DNA from: CAYXDO01 sp964463485
Lineage (GTDB): Bacteria; Myxococcota; Kuafuiibacteriia; Kuafuiibacteriales; Kuafuiibacteriaceae
Direction: 5' to 3'
Assembly (NCBI GenBank): GCA_964463485.1
Contig: CAYXDO010000133.1
Coordinates: 1 to 32,180 of the forward strand
DNA length: 32,180 bases
The notes beneath the pieces were generated by a model. The model searched no databases and was not told the origin of the DNA. It saw only the letters and a program-made list of their open reading frames with translations. Made by a program: the position numbers and the translations under genes. Positions 8,544 to 18,435 of this stretch are shown in pieces (position 1 is the first letter of the stretch; each line of letters begins with the position of its first letter).

Positions 8544-9533
8544 CTACCGCGTGCCTTTGACTGTTGCGGAGGCCCGCAATCCCCATCTCAGCCCACGAAT
8601 GGTCCATCGCACGCTCTCGGAGGGACGCGGGGCTCGAGCGACCGTCGATGTGAACGCATCGAGCCAAGCCTCTGGGTTGGCCGAGCCGAGCACGCCTTCC
8701 AAGGAGAACAGCGCGAGGTCGTACACTCCGGCGGCCAGCGCGGCGGCCACGTCGGCGCGGAGCTCGTCGGGGCTGTCGAGCGTGGGCTCAGTGCCTAGTT
8801 TGCCTGTGCCCACGAGGCCGAGCGACAGGCTGGCGGCGTTGGGGCGCCATGCCACAAGCGCCCTTGCGGTCTCATGGAGGAGCCACCGTGGGCCAGCTTT
8901 GCCACCGACCGGAAGGGCCTGGGCGATCAAGCTCGTGTAGGCCATCGCGCTCACGCGGTCGAAGTCGAACCGCTCGGTCTCGGTGCCGAGCATTCGTTGA
9001 ATCAGGTGCGACTTCGTCCCGAGCTCGAGGGCGATGGGAGGGGGTACGGCCGCGAGGCATTCGAATCGCCCGCGGAGGTCCGCGCGAACGCGGTCCAGGC
9101 TTGTTTCCGCTCGGGCCCGAGCCTCTCGGTGCGAAGGCAGCCGCACCTGAGCAGCCCGTCGGCGTACCAGCGACACCGAAGGCCCTTCGAGGAGCTGCCG
9201 AGTGACCTCGAGCGGGGGCTCGAGGTCGAAGGCCACGGTCGTCGGCGTGGCCTTGGCTTCCCGGGCTACTGCCAGAGCGCCTTCCACGCGCTCAGTGAAA
9301 CGAGCCGCGTTCGCCTCATTGAGCCAGTAACCCTCGGCGTCCGAGAACAACGGCCACAGACCGAACGTGAGGCCGCGCTTCGAAAGGCTCGCTAGCGCGG
9401 AGCCAAGGGCGTCGGTGGATCGCTCAGGAGTCACCGCCACAAGCGGTTGCAGTTGGTAGGTCGCGAGCAGCTCGAGCGTGGACGGACGACGAAGCTCCTC
9501 GGGCGGAAGAAACTCGACCCAAATTCGCCTCAT
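8544..9533 (-). CDS. Hypothetical protein, TIM-barrel glycosidase-like
   Basis: The 329-aa product starts at ATG 9533 (MRRIWVEF). The frame stays open further upstream, but that extension would read through the tRNA-Leu gene, so this start is preferred; there is no strong Shine-Dalgarno. There is no signal peptide. Alternating strand/helix segments include VAFDLEPP (D103, E105), FDRVSAMAYTSLIAQ and a closing VYDLALFSLEGVLG. They resemble the strand ends of a (beta/alpha)8 barrel such as those in chitinase-like glycosidases, where acidic residues at strand ends are catalytic. I cannot assign a family or substrate. The gene stands alone, between the repeat array (stop at 8544) and the tRNA. Confidence 0.75.
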   Translation of the reverse strand: MRRIWVEFLPPEELRRPSTLELLATYQLQPLVAVTPERSTDALGSALASLSKRGLTFGLWPLFSDAEGYWLNEANAARFTERVEGALAVAREAKATPTTVAFDLEPPLEVTRQLLEGPSVSLVRRRAAQVRLPSHREARARAETSLDRVRADLRGRFECLAAVPPPIALELGTKSHLIQRMLGTETERFDFDRVSAMAYTSLIAQALPVGGKAGPRWLLHETARALVAWRPNAASLSLGLVGTGKLGTEPTLDSPDELRADVAAALAAGVYDLALFSLEGVLGSANPEAWLDAFTSTVARAPRPSESVRWTIRGLRWGLRASATVKGTR

Positions 9534-9556
9534 GGGGTCTCGAAAAAGGTGGAACG

Positions 9557-9639
<83 letters not shown>

Positions 9640-9707
9640 GACCGGCAGACCCTGCCCGATAGCCGAAACAAAGGCAAGAACGGCTATGGCCGCCGCTTGG
9701 CCGCGGG

Positions 9708-9751
9708 TGCACGACCGACCTGCGGCGATTCAGTTCAACCTCCGCATGAAC
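9708..9751. repeat. 44-bp direct repeat, copy 1
   Basis: This sequence, starting TGCACGACCGACCTGCGG and ending CTCCGCATGAAC, is identical base for base to 10474-10517. It lies 68 nt upstream of the 5' end of tRNA-Leu, in the same orientation relative to the tRNA as copy 2. Confidence 0.95.
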
Positions 9752-9849
9752 TACGAAGAGCACAGAGCGGGAACACCGAGGGCACCAAGGACTTTTCTCC
9801 AAAAAATCCGCTGTGTTCTCTGCGTTCCTGCTCTGTGTCCTCTGTGGTT
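9749..9849. repeat. Imperfect inverted repeat of the dispersed CACAGAG/CTCTGTG type
   Basis: Arms of ~40 bp (about 9749-9788 and 9810-9849) are roughly 70% complementary, rich in CACAGAG, GGGAAC and their complements CTCTGTG, GTTCC. The tract can fold into a long hairpin. Similar elements are familiar from spurious translations such as HRGHREHRE in bacterial genomes. It abuts the 44-bp repeat, so the two probably form one element. Confidence 0.75.
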
Positions 9850-10338
9850 TGCCCGGCGCCGAGCGATGATCGTCGACATATCGTGCAACTTGGTCGTGCA
9901 CCCCTTGTCCGCCGAGTTCGGGGATGAGTTAGTTGAAATCGTACACATGCAACTCCCGGAGAGTGAGTTGGAGGTCGAATTTGGAAATTCGGAGGTCGAA
10001 GATTGGGAGCCCCGACCCGGATCCCCTCTGGCATGTGGGGGGAGGGGGTGAGAAGAGACCCGGGCCGGGAGCCTCGTCCGAGTTGCTCGAACGGAACACC
10101 AACATCTCGCGGTTGATTGAGAGCGTCAAGCCTCAAGTCTGAAAAAAAGTAACGAGCCAGGAACCCATTCAACCCCTTGGAAGTGCTCGATTTCTCGGTC
10201 GGGATTGCCTTGAGCGTGAATGAACGCACTCATCTCGGTGGCAGGAGTGAGTTTGTCTTTTTTGAGTTCGCGAACCCAACGGCCGAGGGCCGCAACTGTA
10301 CCTGAGTCGAGCGAGACGTCGGGTCCGAGGTTCGAAAA

Positions 10339-10411
<73 letters not shown>

Positions 10412-10428
10412 TTGGGAAGTGAGGACGG

Positions 10429-10457
10429 TCGATAGGACGGGCGAGTCAAGCTGTCAA
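10429..10457 (-). promoter_or_regulatory. Promoter of tRNA-Ala
   Basis: On the minus strand, a perfect TTGACA (10457-10452) is followed after exactly 17 nt by TATCGA (10434-10429). The expected start point is ~10 nt before the mature tRNA end at 10411. This fits a sigma70-type tRNA promoter. Confidence 0.65.
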
Positions 10458-10473
10458 GCGCCGTCTTTTCGGC

Positions 10474-10517
10474 TGCACGACCGACCTGCGGCGATTCAGT
10501 TCAACCTCCGCATGAAC
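10474..10517. repeat. 44-bp direct repeat, copy 2
   Basis: This is a perfect copy of 9708-9751, lying 62 nt upstream of the tRNA-Ala 5' end. The bases after it (ACCACGGAGCACC) resemble the start of the inverted repeat that follows copy 1, so it looks like a truncated copy of the same element. Confidence 0.95.
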
Positions 10518-10540
10518 CACGGAGCACCCCTTTTCGGCCT

Positions 10541-11332
10541 TCAGGGCTCGAGGAGCTCGAGATCGCCCGCGTAAACTCTCCTCGGTCCTGTCGCTGCTGA
10601 AAGCACCAGAGCTCCGTCTTCCGAGATCCCCTGAAAAATGCCGGCTACATCTTCAGCTCCGTCGGTGACCCTCGCCCGACGACCCAGGCCAAAGGCCCGT
10701 CGGCTCCACTCGAAGCGCAGCCTCGCGGCCCCGTCGGGCGACGCAAGCGCTTCTAGCTCCGCTTCGAGGTGCGCTGCGATCTTCGTGAAGGCAGAAACGA
10801 GATCGATGCGCGAGTCTGGCGAAAGCTCGGTTAGCGACGTCGCGACCCCTTCGAGCTCGGCCGGCCGACCGGTCGGATCGAGGTTCAGCCCGATTCCGAT
10901 CACTGCGTCGACCGTGCCCGCGAGCGAAGAAGCCTCGATCAGGACGCCCGCGAGCTTCTTTCTCTCGCGAGTGACGAGATCGTTGGGCCACTTGAGCTCG
11001 AGCGACTTAGCGATCAGCGACTCTACCGCTCGATGGGTGGCCAGCCCGGCCGCCAGCGCCAGGAGGTGGGCCGCGCTCGGCGCTACGCGCGATCCAAAGG
11101 ACACGTAAAGGCCGGCCCCGGATGGAGACGCCCACTTCCTGCGCCCGCGCCCGCGCCCGCTCGACTGATGCAGGGCCAGCACCGCGAGCCCAGTCGGCCC
11201 GCCCTCGTCCAGCCACCGGCGCGCTCGATCGTTGGTGCTCGAAAGGGTTTCGTGACATTCGAGCGCACGGCCAAAGGTACGGCTTTCGAGGCGCTCACCG
11301 ATCGCCGCCTCGAGATCGACCCGACGATCCAC
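10541..11332 (-). CDS. birA: Biotin--[acetyl-CoA-carboxylase] ligase
   Basis: The enzyme makes biotinyl-5'-AMP and transfers biotin to the carrier lysine of acetyl-CoA carboxylase and similar enzymes in the cytoplasm. The 263-aa product has the biotin/ATP loop SSGRGRGRRKW (57-67), KWPNDL (114-119) and KLAGVLIE (126-133), then GIGLN (~146-150). The small C-terminal domain closes with YAGDLELLEP. There is no N-terminal winged helix, so it is the monofunctional class without the biotin-operon repressor activity of E. coli BirA. It starts with GTG at 11332, one base after the nadC stop (TGACGTG), which implies translational coupling to nadC. Confidence 0.93.
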   Translation of the reverse strand: MDRRVDLEAAIGERLESRTFGRALECHETLSSTNDRARRWLDEGGPTGLAVLALHQSSGRGRGRRKWASPSGAGLYVSFGSRVAPSAAHLLALAAGLATHRAVESLIAKSLELKWPNDLVTRERKKLAGVLIEASSLAGTVDAVIGIGLNLDPTGRPAELEGVATSLTELSPDSRIDLVSAFTKIAAHLEAELEALASPDGAARLRFEWSRRAFGLGRRARVTDGAEDVAGIFQGISEDGALVLSAATGPRRVYAGDLELLEP

Positions 11333-11333
11333 G

Positions 11334-12167
11334 TCAACGGATCCAACGCATCGAGAGGTCGGCTGCGGGCGCCGAGTGCGTGAGGGCGCCCATCGAGATG
11401 AAGTCCACGCCCGTCGCCGCCACCGCCGCGAGCCTCTCGGGTGTGATGTTGCCGCTCGCCTCGAGCAGGGCGCGCTTCTTGGTTCGCTCGACCGCGCGCC
11501 GCATGCCCTCGTCGGACATGTTGTCGAGCAGGACGATGTCGGCGCCCGCGTCGAGCGCTTCGTCGAGCTCCAAGAAGGTCTGAACCTCGACCTCGATCTT
11601 CAGCAGGTGATGCGCCGAAGCTCGCGCGCGCTTGACGGCTTCTCGGATTCCGCCAGCAGCGGCGATGTGGTTGTCCTTCACGAGGATTCCGTCGAACAGA
11701 CCGAACCGATGATTGCGGGCGCCGCCGAGCAGCACGGCCCGCTTTTCGAGCTCCCGCATGCCAGGCGTCGTCTTGCGGGTGTCGACGAGCTTCGTCGACG
11801 TGTGAGCGATCATGACGACACATCGGCGGGTCAAGGTCGCCACACCGGAGAGCCGCTGGAGGAAGTTGAGGGCCACGCGTTCGCCCGTGAGCAGGCTGCG
11901 CGCGGGCCCGATGAGCTTGGCGACCACCGTTTGAGCGGCCACGTGAGATCCGTCGTCGCAGATGCGCTTCACGCGCACCCGCGGATCGACCTCCAAGAAC
12001 GTCGCCTCCACCGCGTCGAGGCCAGCCAGCACGAGCTCGGCCTTCGCCACGATCTCTGCGCTCGCTTCGGCTTCGTCGGCGATCGCGTTGGAGGTCACGT
12101 CACCGGGACCAATGTCCTCCTCGAGCGCGAGGGAGACGAGTCGCTTGGTGAGCGGAGAAACGGGCAT
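11334..12167 (-). CDS. nadC: Nicotinate-nucleotide pyrophosphorylase (carboxylating), quinolinate phosphoribosyltransferase
   Basis: NadC converts quinolinate and PRPP to nicotinate mononucleotide, the third step of de novo NAD synthesis. The 277-aa product matches the family length. Visible signatures are GERVALN (95-101), QRLSGVAT (104-111), DTRKTTPG (129-136), GGARNHR (148-154), KDNH (164-167), LKIEVEVQT, DIVLLDNM, EASGNI and the closing ISMGALTHSAPAADLS. The ATG at 12167 is preceded by GAGGAG that overlaps the stop of the upstream barrel gene. The frame stays open 100 codons upstream but that part is only the antisense of the barrel gene. It is tightly followed by birA. Confidence 0.97.
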   Translation of the reverse strand: MPVSPLTKRLVSLALEEDIGPGDVTSNAIADEAEASAEIVAKAELVLAGLDAVEATFLEVDPRVRVKRICDDGSHVAAQTVVAKLIGPARSLLTGERVALNFLQRLSGVATLTRRCVVMIAHTSTKLVDTRKTTPGMRELEKRAVLLGGARNHRFGLFDGILVKDNHIAAAGGIREAVKRARASAHHLLKIEVEVQTFLELDEALDAGADIVLLDNMSDEGMRRAVERTKKRALLEASGNITPERLAAVAATGVDFISMGALTHSAPAADLSMRWIR

Positions 12168-12177
12168 GGAGCGCTCC

Positions 12178-13632
12178 TCAGAAGGTCGCGGCGCCCGCGA
12201 CGAAGATGGTGAAGCTCGTGGTCTCTTCGAGCCGAAAGCGCCGGCCCGGAGCGTCATAGCGGGGGTCGTAATACGAAGACCGTTCGTCGCACGTCTTGCC
12301 TGCGGGGCACGTGTTGGTCGCGCGATCGAAGAACGAGTTGCGTGCGTTGACCCGCCCTTTGCACTCCGCGCCGTCGCAGAGCTGAGCGTCTGGAAGGTTG
12401 GTCGGGTCGAGATCCTTTCCCACGCGCTCGTTGGTGAGGAAGTGGTCGGCCAGATATTCGATCTGCACACCACCTCGGACCATGCCGTATTCCGCGAAGC
12501 GAAGGTCCACTGCGAACGTGCCTCCGAGCGTCACGAACTCATCGACCTGATGGAGCTCTCCGCAAGGGACTCCTTCGATCTTGCCGCAGCGCGCGCCGTC
12601 CGTACGCGAAGCGTAGTTCGCAGGATTGTCGTAGTCTCCGTAAAGGACGGCGTCGGGAAGGTCGACTGGGCCCTGCCGATTTCCGAGCACCTTCGTCTCA
12701 TCGAAGCTCGGGAAGTAGTCCGAGAGCTCGCTGTAGGTGCGACCGGTGGACACGAACTCCGTGTCGAACGAAGCGCTCACCGCATAGCGCTGATGGTTCT
12801 CCGGCTGCTCGTACAACACGATCTCGCTGCCCACTTGGAACCGTCCAGATACCGGCGGCGTCATTCCGCGTTCCTTCTGTTTCGAACTGGCGATCGGGAT
12901 GCGCGCGCCGAAGATCACGAAGGGGTCGAACGTGGGATTGAAACCAAAACGGCGGCTCGCTCCCGCCGAAAGATCAAACACGGTCATGCCCAGCCCCACG
13001 TTTCCTCGCGACGAAGAGGTCAAGGCTTCGAGCTCGGTGGTGACTCGGGTCGGTCCGGTCGGCGCGACGACGTCCGCACGCAGCGTGATCGTGGGCCAGG
13101 CATCGACGTCCTGGGCGTCATCCTCGAGGTCCACGAACGGAGACCATCCGAGCCCGAACGTCATGTCTCCAAAGCCCGAGCGGAACCTCGCACCTGGCAC
13201 GTCGGTGATCGGGTAGCGCGGCGCGTCTGCATACGCAGGATCGTCGGCGTTCGCGCTCCCGGTGATCGTCGACCTGCCAGCCACGCCCTCCGCGAACGCG
13301 ATCGTCGAGTCTTCGAACAGGATGATGGGCGCCGTGGCGTGGAACTCGAGGTCGTGAAACACGCCCACGCGAAGGTTCAACAGGAGCTGCTGGGTTTCGA
13401 CCCGCAGATCGAGCTCTTTGACGTCCAACGAAGTGCGACTCGTCCCGTCGTCTTGGATCCACTCTCGCGTGATCTTGCCGCGCTTGACGATGCGGTCCCA
13501 GCCTACGCCTAGGTGAAGGTCGAAGACATTGGTTGGTTCCGCGGCGGTCAACACCGCCGTCTCATAGGCGGCCAAGGCGTTGGGTGCGGCGCAGAGAGCG
13601 ATGGCACAACAGAGGGACGCCCAGAGCCGCAC
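12178..13632 (-). CDS. Outer-membrane beta-barrel protein, hypothetical
   Basis: The 484-aa product starts at GTG 13632 and has a signal peptide (residues 1-21, cleavage after NALA). The remainder alternates amphipathic strands typical of an outer-membrane barrel: LHLGVGWDRIV, LLLNLRVGVFHDLEFHATAPIIL, FGDMTFGLGW, ITLRADVVAPTG. It ends in TFTIFVAGAATF, a terminal aromatic residue as recognised by the BAM complex. Three Cys pairs near the C-terminal third (ARCGKIEGVPCG, QLCDGAECKG, TCPAGKTCD) suggest disulfide-bonded surface loops. The function is unknown; a transport or adhesion role is not supported by any motif. It lies 10 nt before nadC on the same strand, so nadC and birA may be read from its promoter. 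Confidence 0.82.
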   Translation of the reverse strand: MRLWASLCCAIALCAAPNALAAYETAVLTAAEPTNVFDLHLGVGWDRIVKRGKITREWIQDDGTSRTSLDVKELDLRVETQQLLLNLRVGVFHDLEFHATAPIILFEDSTIAFAEGVAGRSTITGSANADDPAYADAPRYPITDVPGARFRSGFGDMTFGLGWSPFVDLEDDAQDVDAWPTITLRADVVAPTGPTRVTTELEALTSSSRGNVGLGMTVFDLSAGASRRFGFNPTFDPFVIFGARIPIASSKQKERGMTPPVSGRFQVGSEIVLYEQPENHQRYAVSASFDTEFVSTGRTYSELSDYFPSFDETKVLGNRQGPVDLPDAVLYGDYDNPANYASRTDGARCGKIEGVPCGELHQVDEFVTLGGTFAVDLRFAEYGMVRGGVQIEYLADHFLTNERVGKDLDPTNLPDAQLCDGAECKGRVNARNSFFDRATNTCPAGKTCDERSSYYDPRYDAPGRRFRLEETTSFTIFVAGAATF

Positions 13633-13683
13633 GGTGCGACGTAAGCAGCCTCTTGTCTCCGCGTCAATTCGCCCGGAGGCGCC

Positions 13684-15075
<1,392 letters not shown>

Positions 15076-15123
15076 AGATCCTCCGATCGCGGCCAGGCGG
15101 GATCAGGAACGAGGTCTTCTCGA

Positions 15124-15408
15124 TCAGTAGACGAAGTCTTCTTTCTCTTCCTTCTCTTCCTTCTTGTCCTCTTCGGCCGCGGGAGGCTCGGTCTCGGTCG
15201 CCGGGCGAGGCACGAGCCGAGGCGCCTCAGGCGTAGGAGCCGCCATTACCGCGGAGGCTCGGGTGGGCGCGGACTTGGCTTCGGCCTTCTCGGCAGACGC
15301 TCGGGCGAGGTCGAGCTGCGCCCAACGCTCGTAGTGCGTCCTCGCCATACGAGGCGCGCAGCCGGTGCCGATGAGGAGTAGGAACCCCGCAGTGATTTTC
15401 AGAAACAT
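15124..15408 (-). CDS. Small lipoprotein with charged C-terminal tail
   Basis: The 94-aa product has a short lipoprotein signal (FLKITAGFLLLIGTGC, Cys17). A Pro/Ala-rich middle follows, then a tail rich in Glu and Lys (AAEEDKKEEKEEKEDFVY). The mature part is predicted to be unstructured, perhaps a spacer that spans or binds the cell wall, but no function is known. It lies 48 nt before the NtrC-type regulator on the same strand. Confidence 0.7.
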   Translation of the reverse strand: MFLKITAGFLLLIGTGCAPRMARTHYERWAQLDLARASAEKAEAKSAPTRASAVMAAPTPEAPRLVPRPATETEPPAAEEDKKEEKEEKEDFVY

Positions 15409-15465
15409 GGATGGATGCTAGCCGAGCGGCGCCTTCGCTAAAAGGACCATCCAACCGAGGGAGAA

Positions 15466-15963
15466 TCAGGGGAGCTCTTTGGTCAAGGAGAGCTCGACTC
15501 GAACCTCGAGCTCGTCTCGGACCTTCAGAAACAACAACTTGGGCGGCGTGTACCCCAACGCCGAGAAGGAAGTCTTGAAAGTCCCCAGACAAGCCTCAGG
15601 GCGCCCGCTCAGCGTGACCTGCACTTCTGCGACCTTGCCGGTTGGAGCCACGAATCGCACCACGCCCATGCCGGAGTAGCTTGTTCCGCGATCCGAGAGC
15701 GGCGCCGGACCCATCAACGACCCGCGGATGGTCGGCCGGCGATCGGCCCCGACGAACTTTCGAAGCTCGTGCGTCCCGATAGGATCCGAGCCAGCGAGGT
15801 CGGCGAGGTTAGCTTCGGCCGAGAGCTCCACGAGCGCGCCGTTTTCGAACCGCACGGACCCGCCAAGCGCCGCGCCCTTGGCGACGAAGTCGTGACCGGG
15901 CGCCCGAGCGGTCACCTCGAGTCGGCTCGAAGCGCCGATGCGGTAACGCCCGTCGAGGCTCAT
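15466..15963 (-). CDS. YceI-like domain protein
   Basis: The 165-aa product resembles YceI-family lipocalin-like proteins, which bind isoprenoid-type lipids in the periplasm. It opens with YRIGASSRLEVTARAPGHDF, then GGSVRFENGALVELSAEANLADL and HELRKFVGADRRPTIRGSL. It closes with FSALGYTPPKLLFLKVRDEL and VRVELSLTKE, the order of strands expected for the family. No signal peptide is seen at this start. The ATG overlaps the stop of the upstream hydrolase-like lipoprotein by four bases (ATGA), so the two are translationally coupled. The family call is by pattern only and is moderate. The biochemical role is unknown. Confidence 0.68.
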   Translation of the reverse strand: MSLDGRYRIGASSRLEVTARAPGHDFVAKGAALGGSVRFENGALVELSAEANLADLAGSDPIGTHELRKFVGADRRPTIRGSLMGPAPLSDRGTSYSGMGVVRFVAPTGKVAEVQVTLSGRPEACLGTFKTSFSALGYTPPKLLFLKVRDELEVRVELSLTKELP

Positions 15964-17069
15964 CGCATCAGCGCCCGACCCAAGTGTCCGAAGAACGTCA
16001 CGGGCGATTCGACGAACGGGTAGCGGCCGCTGTCGTCCATCGTGATCAAACGCGCGCCAGCGATCTCGGTGGCGTAGGTGGCGGCGACGGCGGCCGGGTG
16101 CGAATCACAGGCGCCCCCGATCACCGTCGTGCTCGCGGTGATGTTGCGAAGGCTCGGGCGCCAATCGAAGCGAGAGTCCTTGAGCTGCGTTTCCACGAAC
16201 CACAGAGTCCTGAAGCTGCCGAATTCGAAATGCAGCTCCGACCAAAGGTTGCGGTTCTGCGGGCACATCGCGTTGGCGCCGATCGTGTCGAAGACCTGCA
16301 GGTAGCACCTCGAGTCGTTCTGGAAGCACTCGTGCTGATTCAAGAGCGCCATGAACCGCTCGCGCTGCGGGCTCGTCATTCGCCGATTGAATTCACCTTG
16401 GGAGTCGACGAGCTCATCGATGTGCGCGGGGTAGGGCGTGATCAGCACGAGCCTGCTCACGCGCTCCGGATGGGCCCCCGCATACAACGCCGCGATCCCT
16501 GCGCCGTATCCGTGCCCGACGAGATCGACCTTCGTCGTGTCGATACGATCCGCGAGAAAATCGATCAGCTCGGCGAGGTCGTCGGCGTGGCGTCGCGCGG
16601 TCAGCGTCGAAGTGCCGGTCAAGTCTCCGTAGGACGTCGTGCCCGTGCCACGCATGTCGTAAAACACGAGGATTCGTCCCGGCATCAGGGCCTTCAGGTG
16701 AGGCAGCAAGTATTCGTGCGACAACCCAGGCCCGTCCGCGGCGAAGATCGCGGGAGGCATCGTGGAGGTCGTGGCTCCGACGATCTTGATGTGCGTGCGC
16801 AGGCCGTGGACCTCGGAGTGATCGTCGAGCCAGATATCCGGATCCCGAAACCCGGCGTCGAGCGGGCCGAGGTCTTCGGCGCTGGCGTCGAGGGTTTGAT
16901 GGCCTGCGTCTGGAGGCACGTAGTTGCCGGTGTCGGGAGGAACGACGCCCGTGTCCGGGAGCGGTTCGATGGGATCATCGGCGCAAGCGGCGCTAACGAG
17001 CGCGAGCGCTGGGCACAACGCGAGGAGTCGCACGGTCGGAGCATGGTCCCGGACGCGGAGAGCGGGCAT
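15960..17069 (-). CDS. Alpha/beta-hydrolase-fold lipoprotein lacking catalytic Ser and His
   Basis: The 369-aa product starts at ATG 17069, 14 nt after the upstream stop; a longer frame exists but would overlap that gene. It has a lipoprotein signal (LALVSAAC, Cys29) and an acidic Pro/Asp-rich linker (~30-85). A full alpha/beta-hydrolase fold follows, with GRILVFYDMRGTGTT, TTKVDLVGHGYGAGIAALYA and SRLVLITPYP. In the nucleophile elbow the usual G-x-S-x-G reads G-H-G-Y-G, so the serine is Gly187. The usual catalytic His in the C-terminal GH(F/Y)P motif is Arg349 (DSGRYPFVE). Asp322 is kept. The gene is otherwise intact, so it may be a binding or scaffold protein rather than an enzyme. It is coupled to the YceI-like gene. 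Confidence 0.88.
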   Translation of the reverse strand: MPALRVRDHAPTVRLLALCPALALVSAACADDPIEPLPDTGVVPPDTGNYVPPDAGHQTLDASAEDLGPLDAGFRDPDIWLDDHSEVHGLRTHIKIVGATTSTMPPAIFAADGPGLSHEYLLPHLKALMPGRILVFYDMRGTGTTSYGDLTGTSTLTARRHADDLAELIDFLADRIDTTKVDLVGHGYGAGIAALYAGAHPERVSRLVLITPYPAHIDELVDSQGEFNRRMTSPQRERFMALLNQHECFQNDSRCYLQVFDTIGANAMCPQNRNLWSELHFEFGSFRTLWFVETQLKDSRFDWRPSLRNITASTTVIGGACDSHPAAVAATYATEIAGARLITMDDSGRYPFVESPVTFFGHLGRALMR

Positions 17070-17083
17070 CGGTCGGCCGTGCG

Positions 17084-18367
17084 TCAGAAAGTTATCGCCG
17101 TCTCGGTTTCCATGGCTTCGAGATCGATTCGCTGTCGAGCAAGGAAGCGAAAGAGGTCGAGCTGCGGAGCTCCTATGCGTCGGGCGACTTCGGACACGTT
17201 GCCGTTCTGTTCGACGAGCGCGTCCATGACTTGCGCGGCTCGGAGACGCTCGGCCAGGGAAGCGACCTCTGGAAGAACCCACCCTTTCGAAAGCCCGATC
17301 ACGGCTTCACGAAGCTCGTCGATGTTCCCCGGCCAGTGCTCGAGCGCGAGCGTGCGGGCGAGCTGTGGCCCGACCGACGTAGCCGGAGCGAGGTCTCCGC
17401 GCAACGAAAGCGGGCGGACTCGCCGATCCAAGAAGCTGCGGGCCAGATCCGCCACCTCCGAGCTGCGTTCTCGAAGCGGGGGCAAGTCGATACGCACGGC
17501 TCCGAGCCTTCGGAGGAGCCGCGGCGAGAAGCCGGAGCTGGCGTCGAGCGATCCCTCGGCGGAGCAAATCAGTCGAGCGTCGAAGCGCTTGGACGTCGTC
17601 GTCTCACCGCGCACGACCTCGCCTCGTTCGAGCGTGGCGAGCACCTGCCCCTGAAGCTCCTGCGTGAGAAAGTCGACTCGTTGGAGGTACAACGAACCAC
17701 CGGACGCGCGCTCGAAGGCTCCAGGCGTCGTCACCTTTCCGCGCGTGACTCCGAAGAGCACGCCGGCCGTGGTCACGGGATCAGGCATCACCTCCGCGGC
17801 CACCAGGGAGGAGCTGCGTCGTGACGACAAGGAGTGCGCGATGCGTGCACAAGTGGCCTTGCCCGTGCCGGCCTCGCCGACGAACAGGATCGGGGCGTCG
17901 GTCGGAGCGACGCGGCGAAGGATTTCGAAGGTTCGACGCATTCTGCCGTCTCGCGCGAGCGCTGACCCGAGGGTCTCGGGAATCGCTCCCAAGAGCGGCG
18001 GCAGCACGGGCTCGTCAGGCGCGTCGTGAGCGATGATCTTCACGCTCGTGTGTCCGATCCGGAAGGACTGACCATCCTCGATGAAGGCCTCCCGGACGCG
18101 CCGGTTGCCGACGAAGGTGCCGTTCGTCGAATCGAGATCTCGAACGCGTAGTCCGTGGGAGTAGACGTCGACCTCTACGTGGTAGCGCGAGACGGTGTCG
18201 TCGCTGAGCACCAACACGGCTGCGGGCGCTGCTCCGAGGAGCGCAGGTGAGCGGTCAATGCGTGCGCGCCGGCCTCGATCGGAACCATCGACGACGAGCA
18301 ACTCCCAGGCACGACGCATCAGCCCGCCGGGCTTGGTGACGTAGAGCGTCTCGAGATCTGCGCCCAC
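17084..18367 (-). CDS. FHA-domain protein with degenerate sigma54-type AAA+ domain
   Basis: The 427-aa product is drawn from GTG 18367 (VGADLETLYVTKPGG). An ATG at 18319 or a TTG upstream is possible, since the frame is open back into nadB. The FHA domain (~17-112) keeps VSRYH (S60, H63) and DSTNGTFVGN, but the usual GR before them is GA. The AAA+ part has Walker A GEAGTGKA (K170) and LPPLRERSSEVADLA. The sigma54 contact loop GAFTGA is replaced by GKVTTP (210-215), and the Walker B acidic pair is Q229-R230 (SLYLQRVDF). A Fis-like helix-turn-helix remains at the C-terminus (NVSEVARRIGA). It probably still binds DNA and perhaps a phosphopeptide, but is unlikely to remodel sigma54 polymerase. 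Confidence 0.85.
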   Translation of the reverse strand: MGADLETLYVTKPGGLMRRAWELLVVDGSDRGRRARIDRSPALLGAAPAAVLVLSDDTVSRYHVEVDVYSHGLRVRDLDSTNGTFVGNRRVREAFIEDGQSFRIGHTSVKIIAHDAPDEPVLPPLLGAIPETLGSALARDGRMRRTFEILRRVAPTDAPILFVGEAGTGKATCARIAHSLSSRRSSSLVAAEVMPDPVTTAGVLFGVTRGKVTTPGAFERASGGSLYLQRVDFLTQELQGQVLATLERGEVVRGETTTSKRFDARLICSAEGSLDASSGFSPRLLRRLGAVRIDLPPLRERSSEVADLARSFLDRRVRPLSLRGDLAPATSVGPQLARTLALEHWPGNIDELREAVIGLSKGWVLPEVASLAERLRAAQVMDALVEQNGNVSEVARRIGAPQLDLFRFLARQRIDLEAMETETAITF

Positions 18368-18435
18368 GAAAGGTGCGATCCTGGGCCAGGTCCGATCCGC
18401 AGACAAGGCGGAGATGTCCGAAGCGCGCGCTCCGG

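Larger units (their letters stand above)
9640..10338. other. Non-coding region between two tRNA genes, repeat-rich
   Basis: No convincing gene lies here. The stretch holds one copy of a 44-bp direct repeat (9708-9751), a large imperfect inverted repeat (9749-9849), a GGAGGTCGAA-type short repeat tract near 9970-10010, and a GC-rich block near 10020-10070. An 84-codon minus-strand frame (10126-10380) begins inside tRNA-Ala. Its non-tRNA part (for example MSAFIHAQGNPDREIEHF) could be a gene remnant but matches nothing I recognise. Confidence 0.6.

Noticed and set aside
7653..8667. Several ORFs of 60-200 codons within the hairpin array
   Set aside because: They are open on several frames of both strands because the repeat lacks stops; translations repeat AGILPA/QASCLRL motifs and have no start signals.
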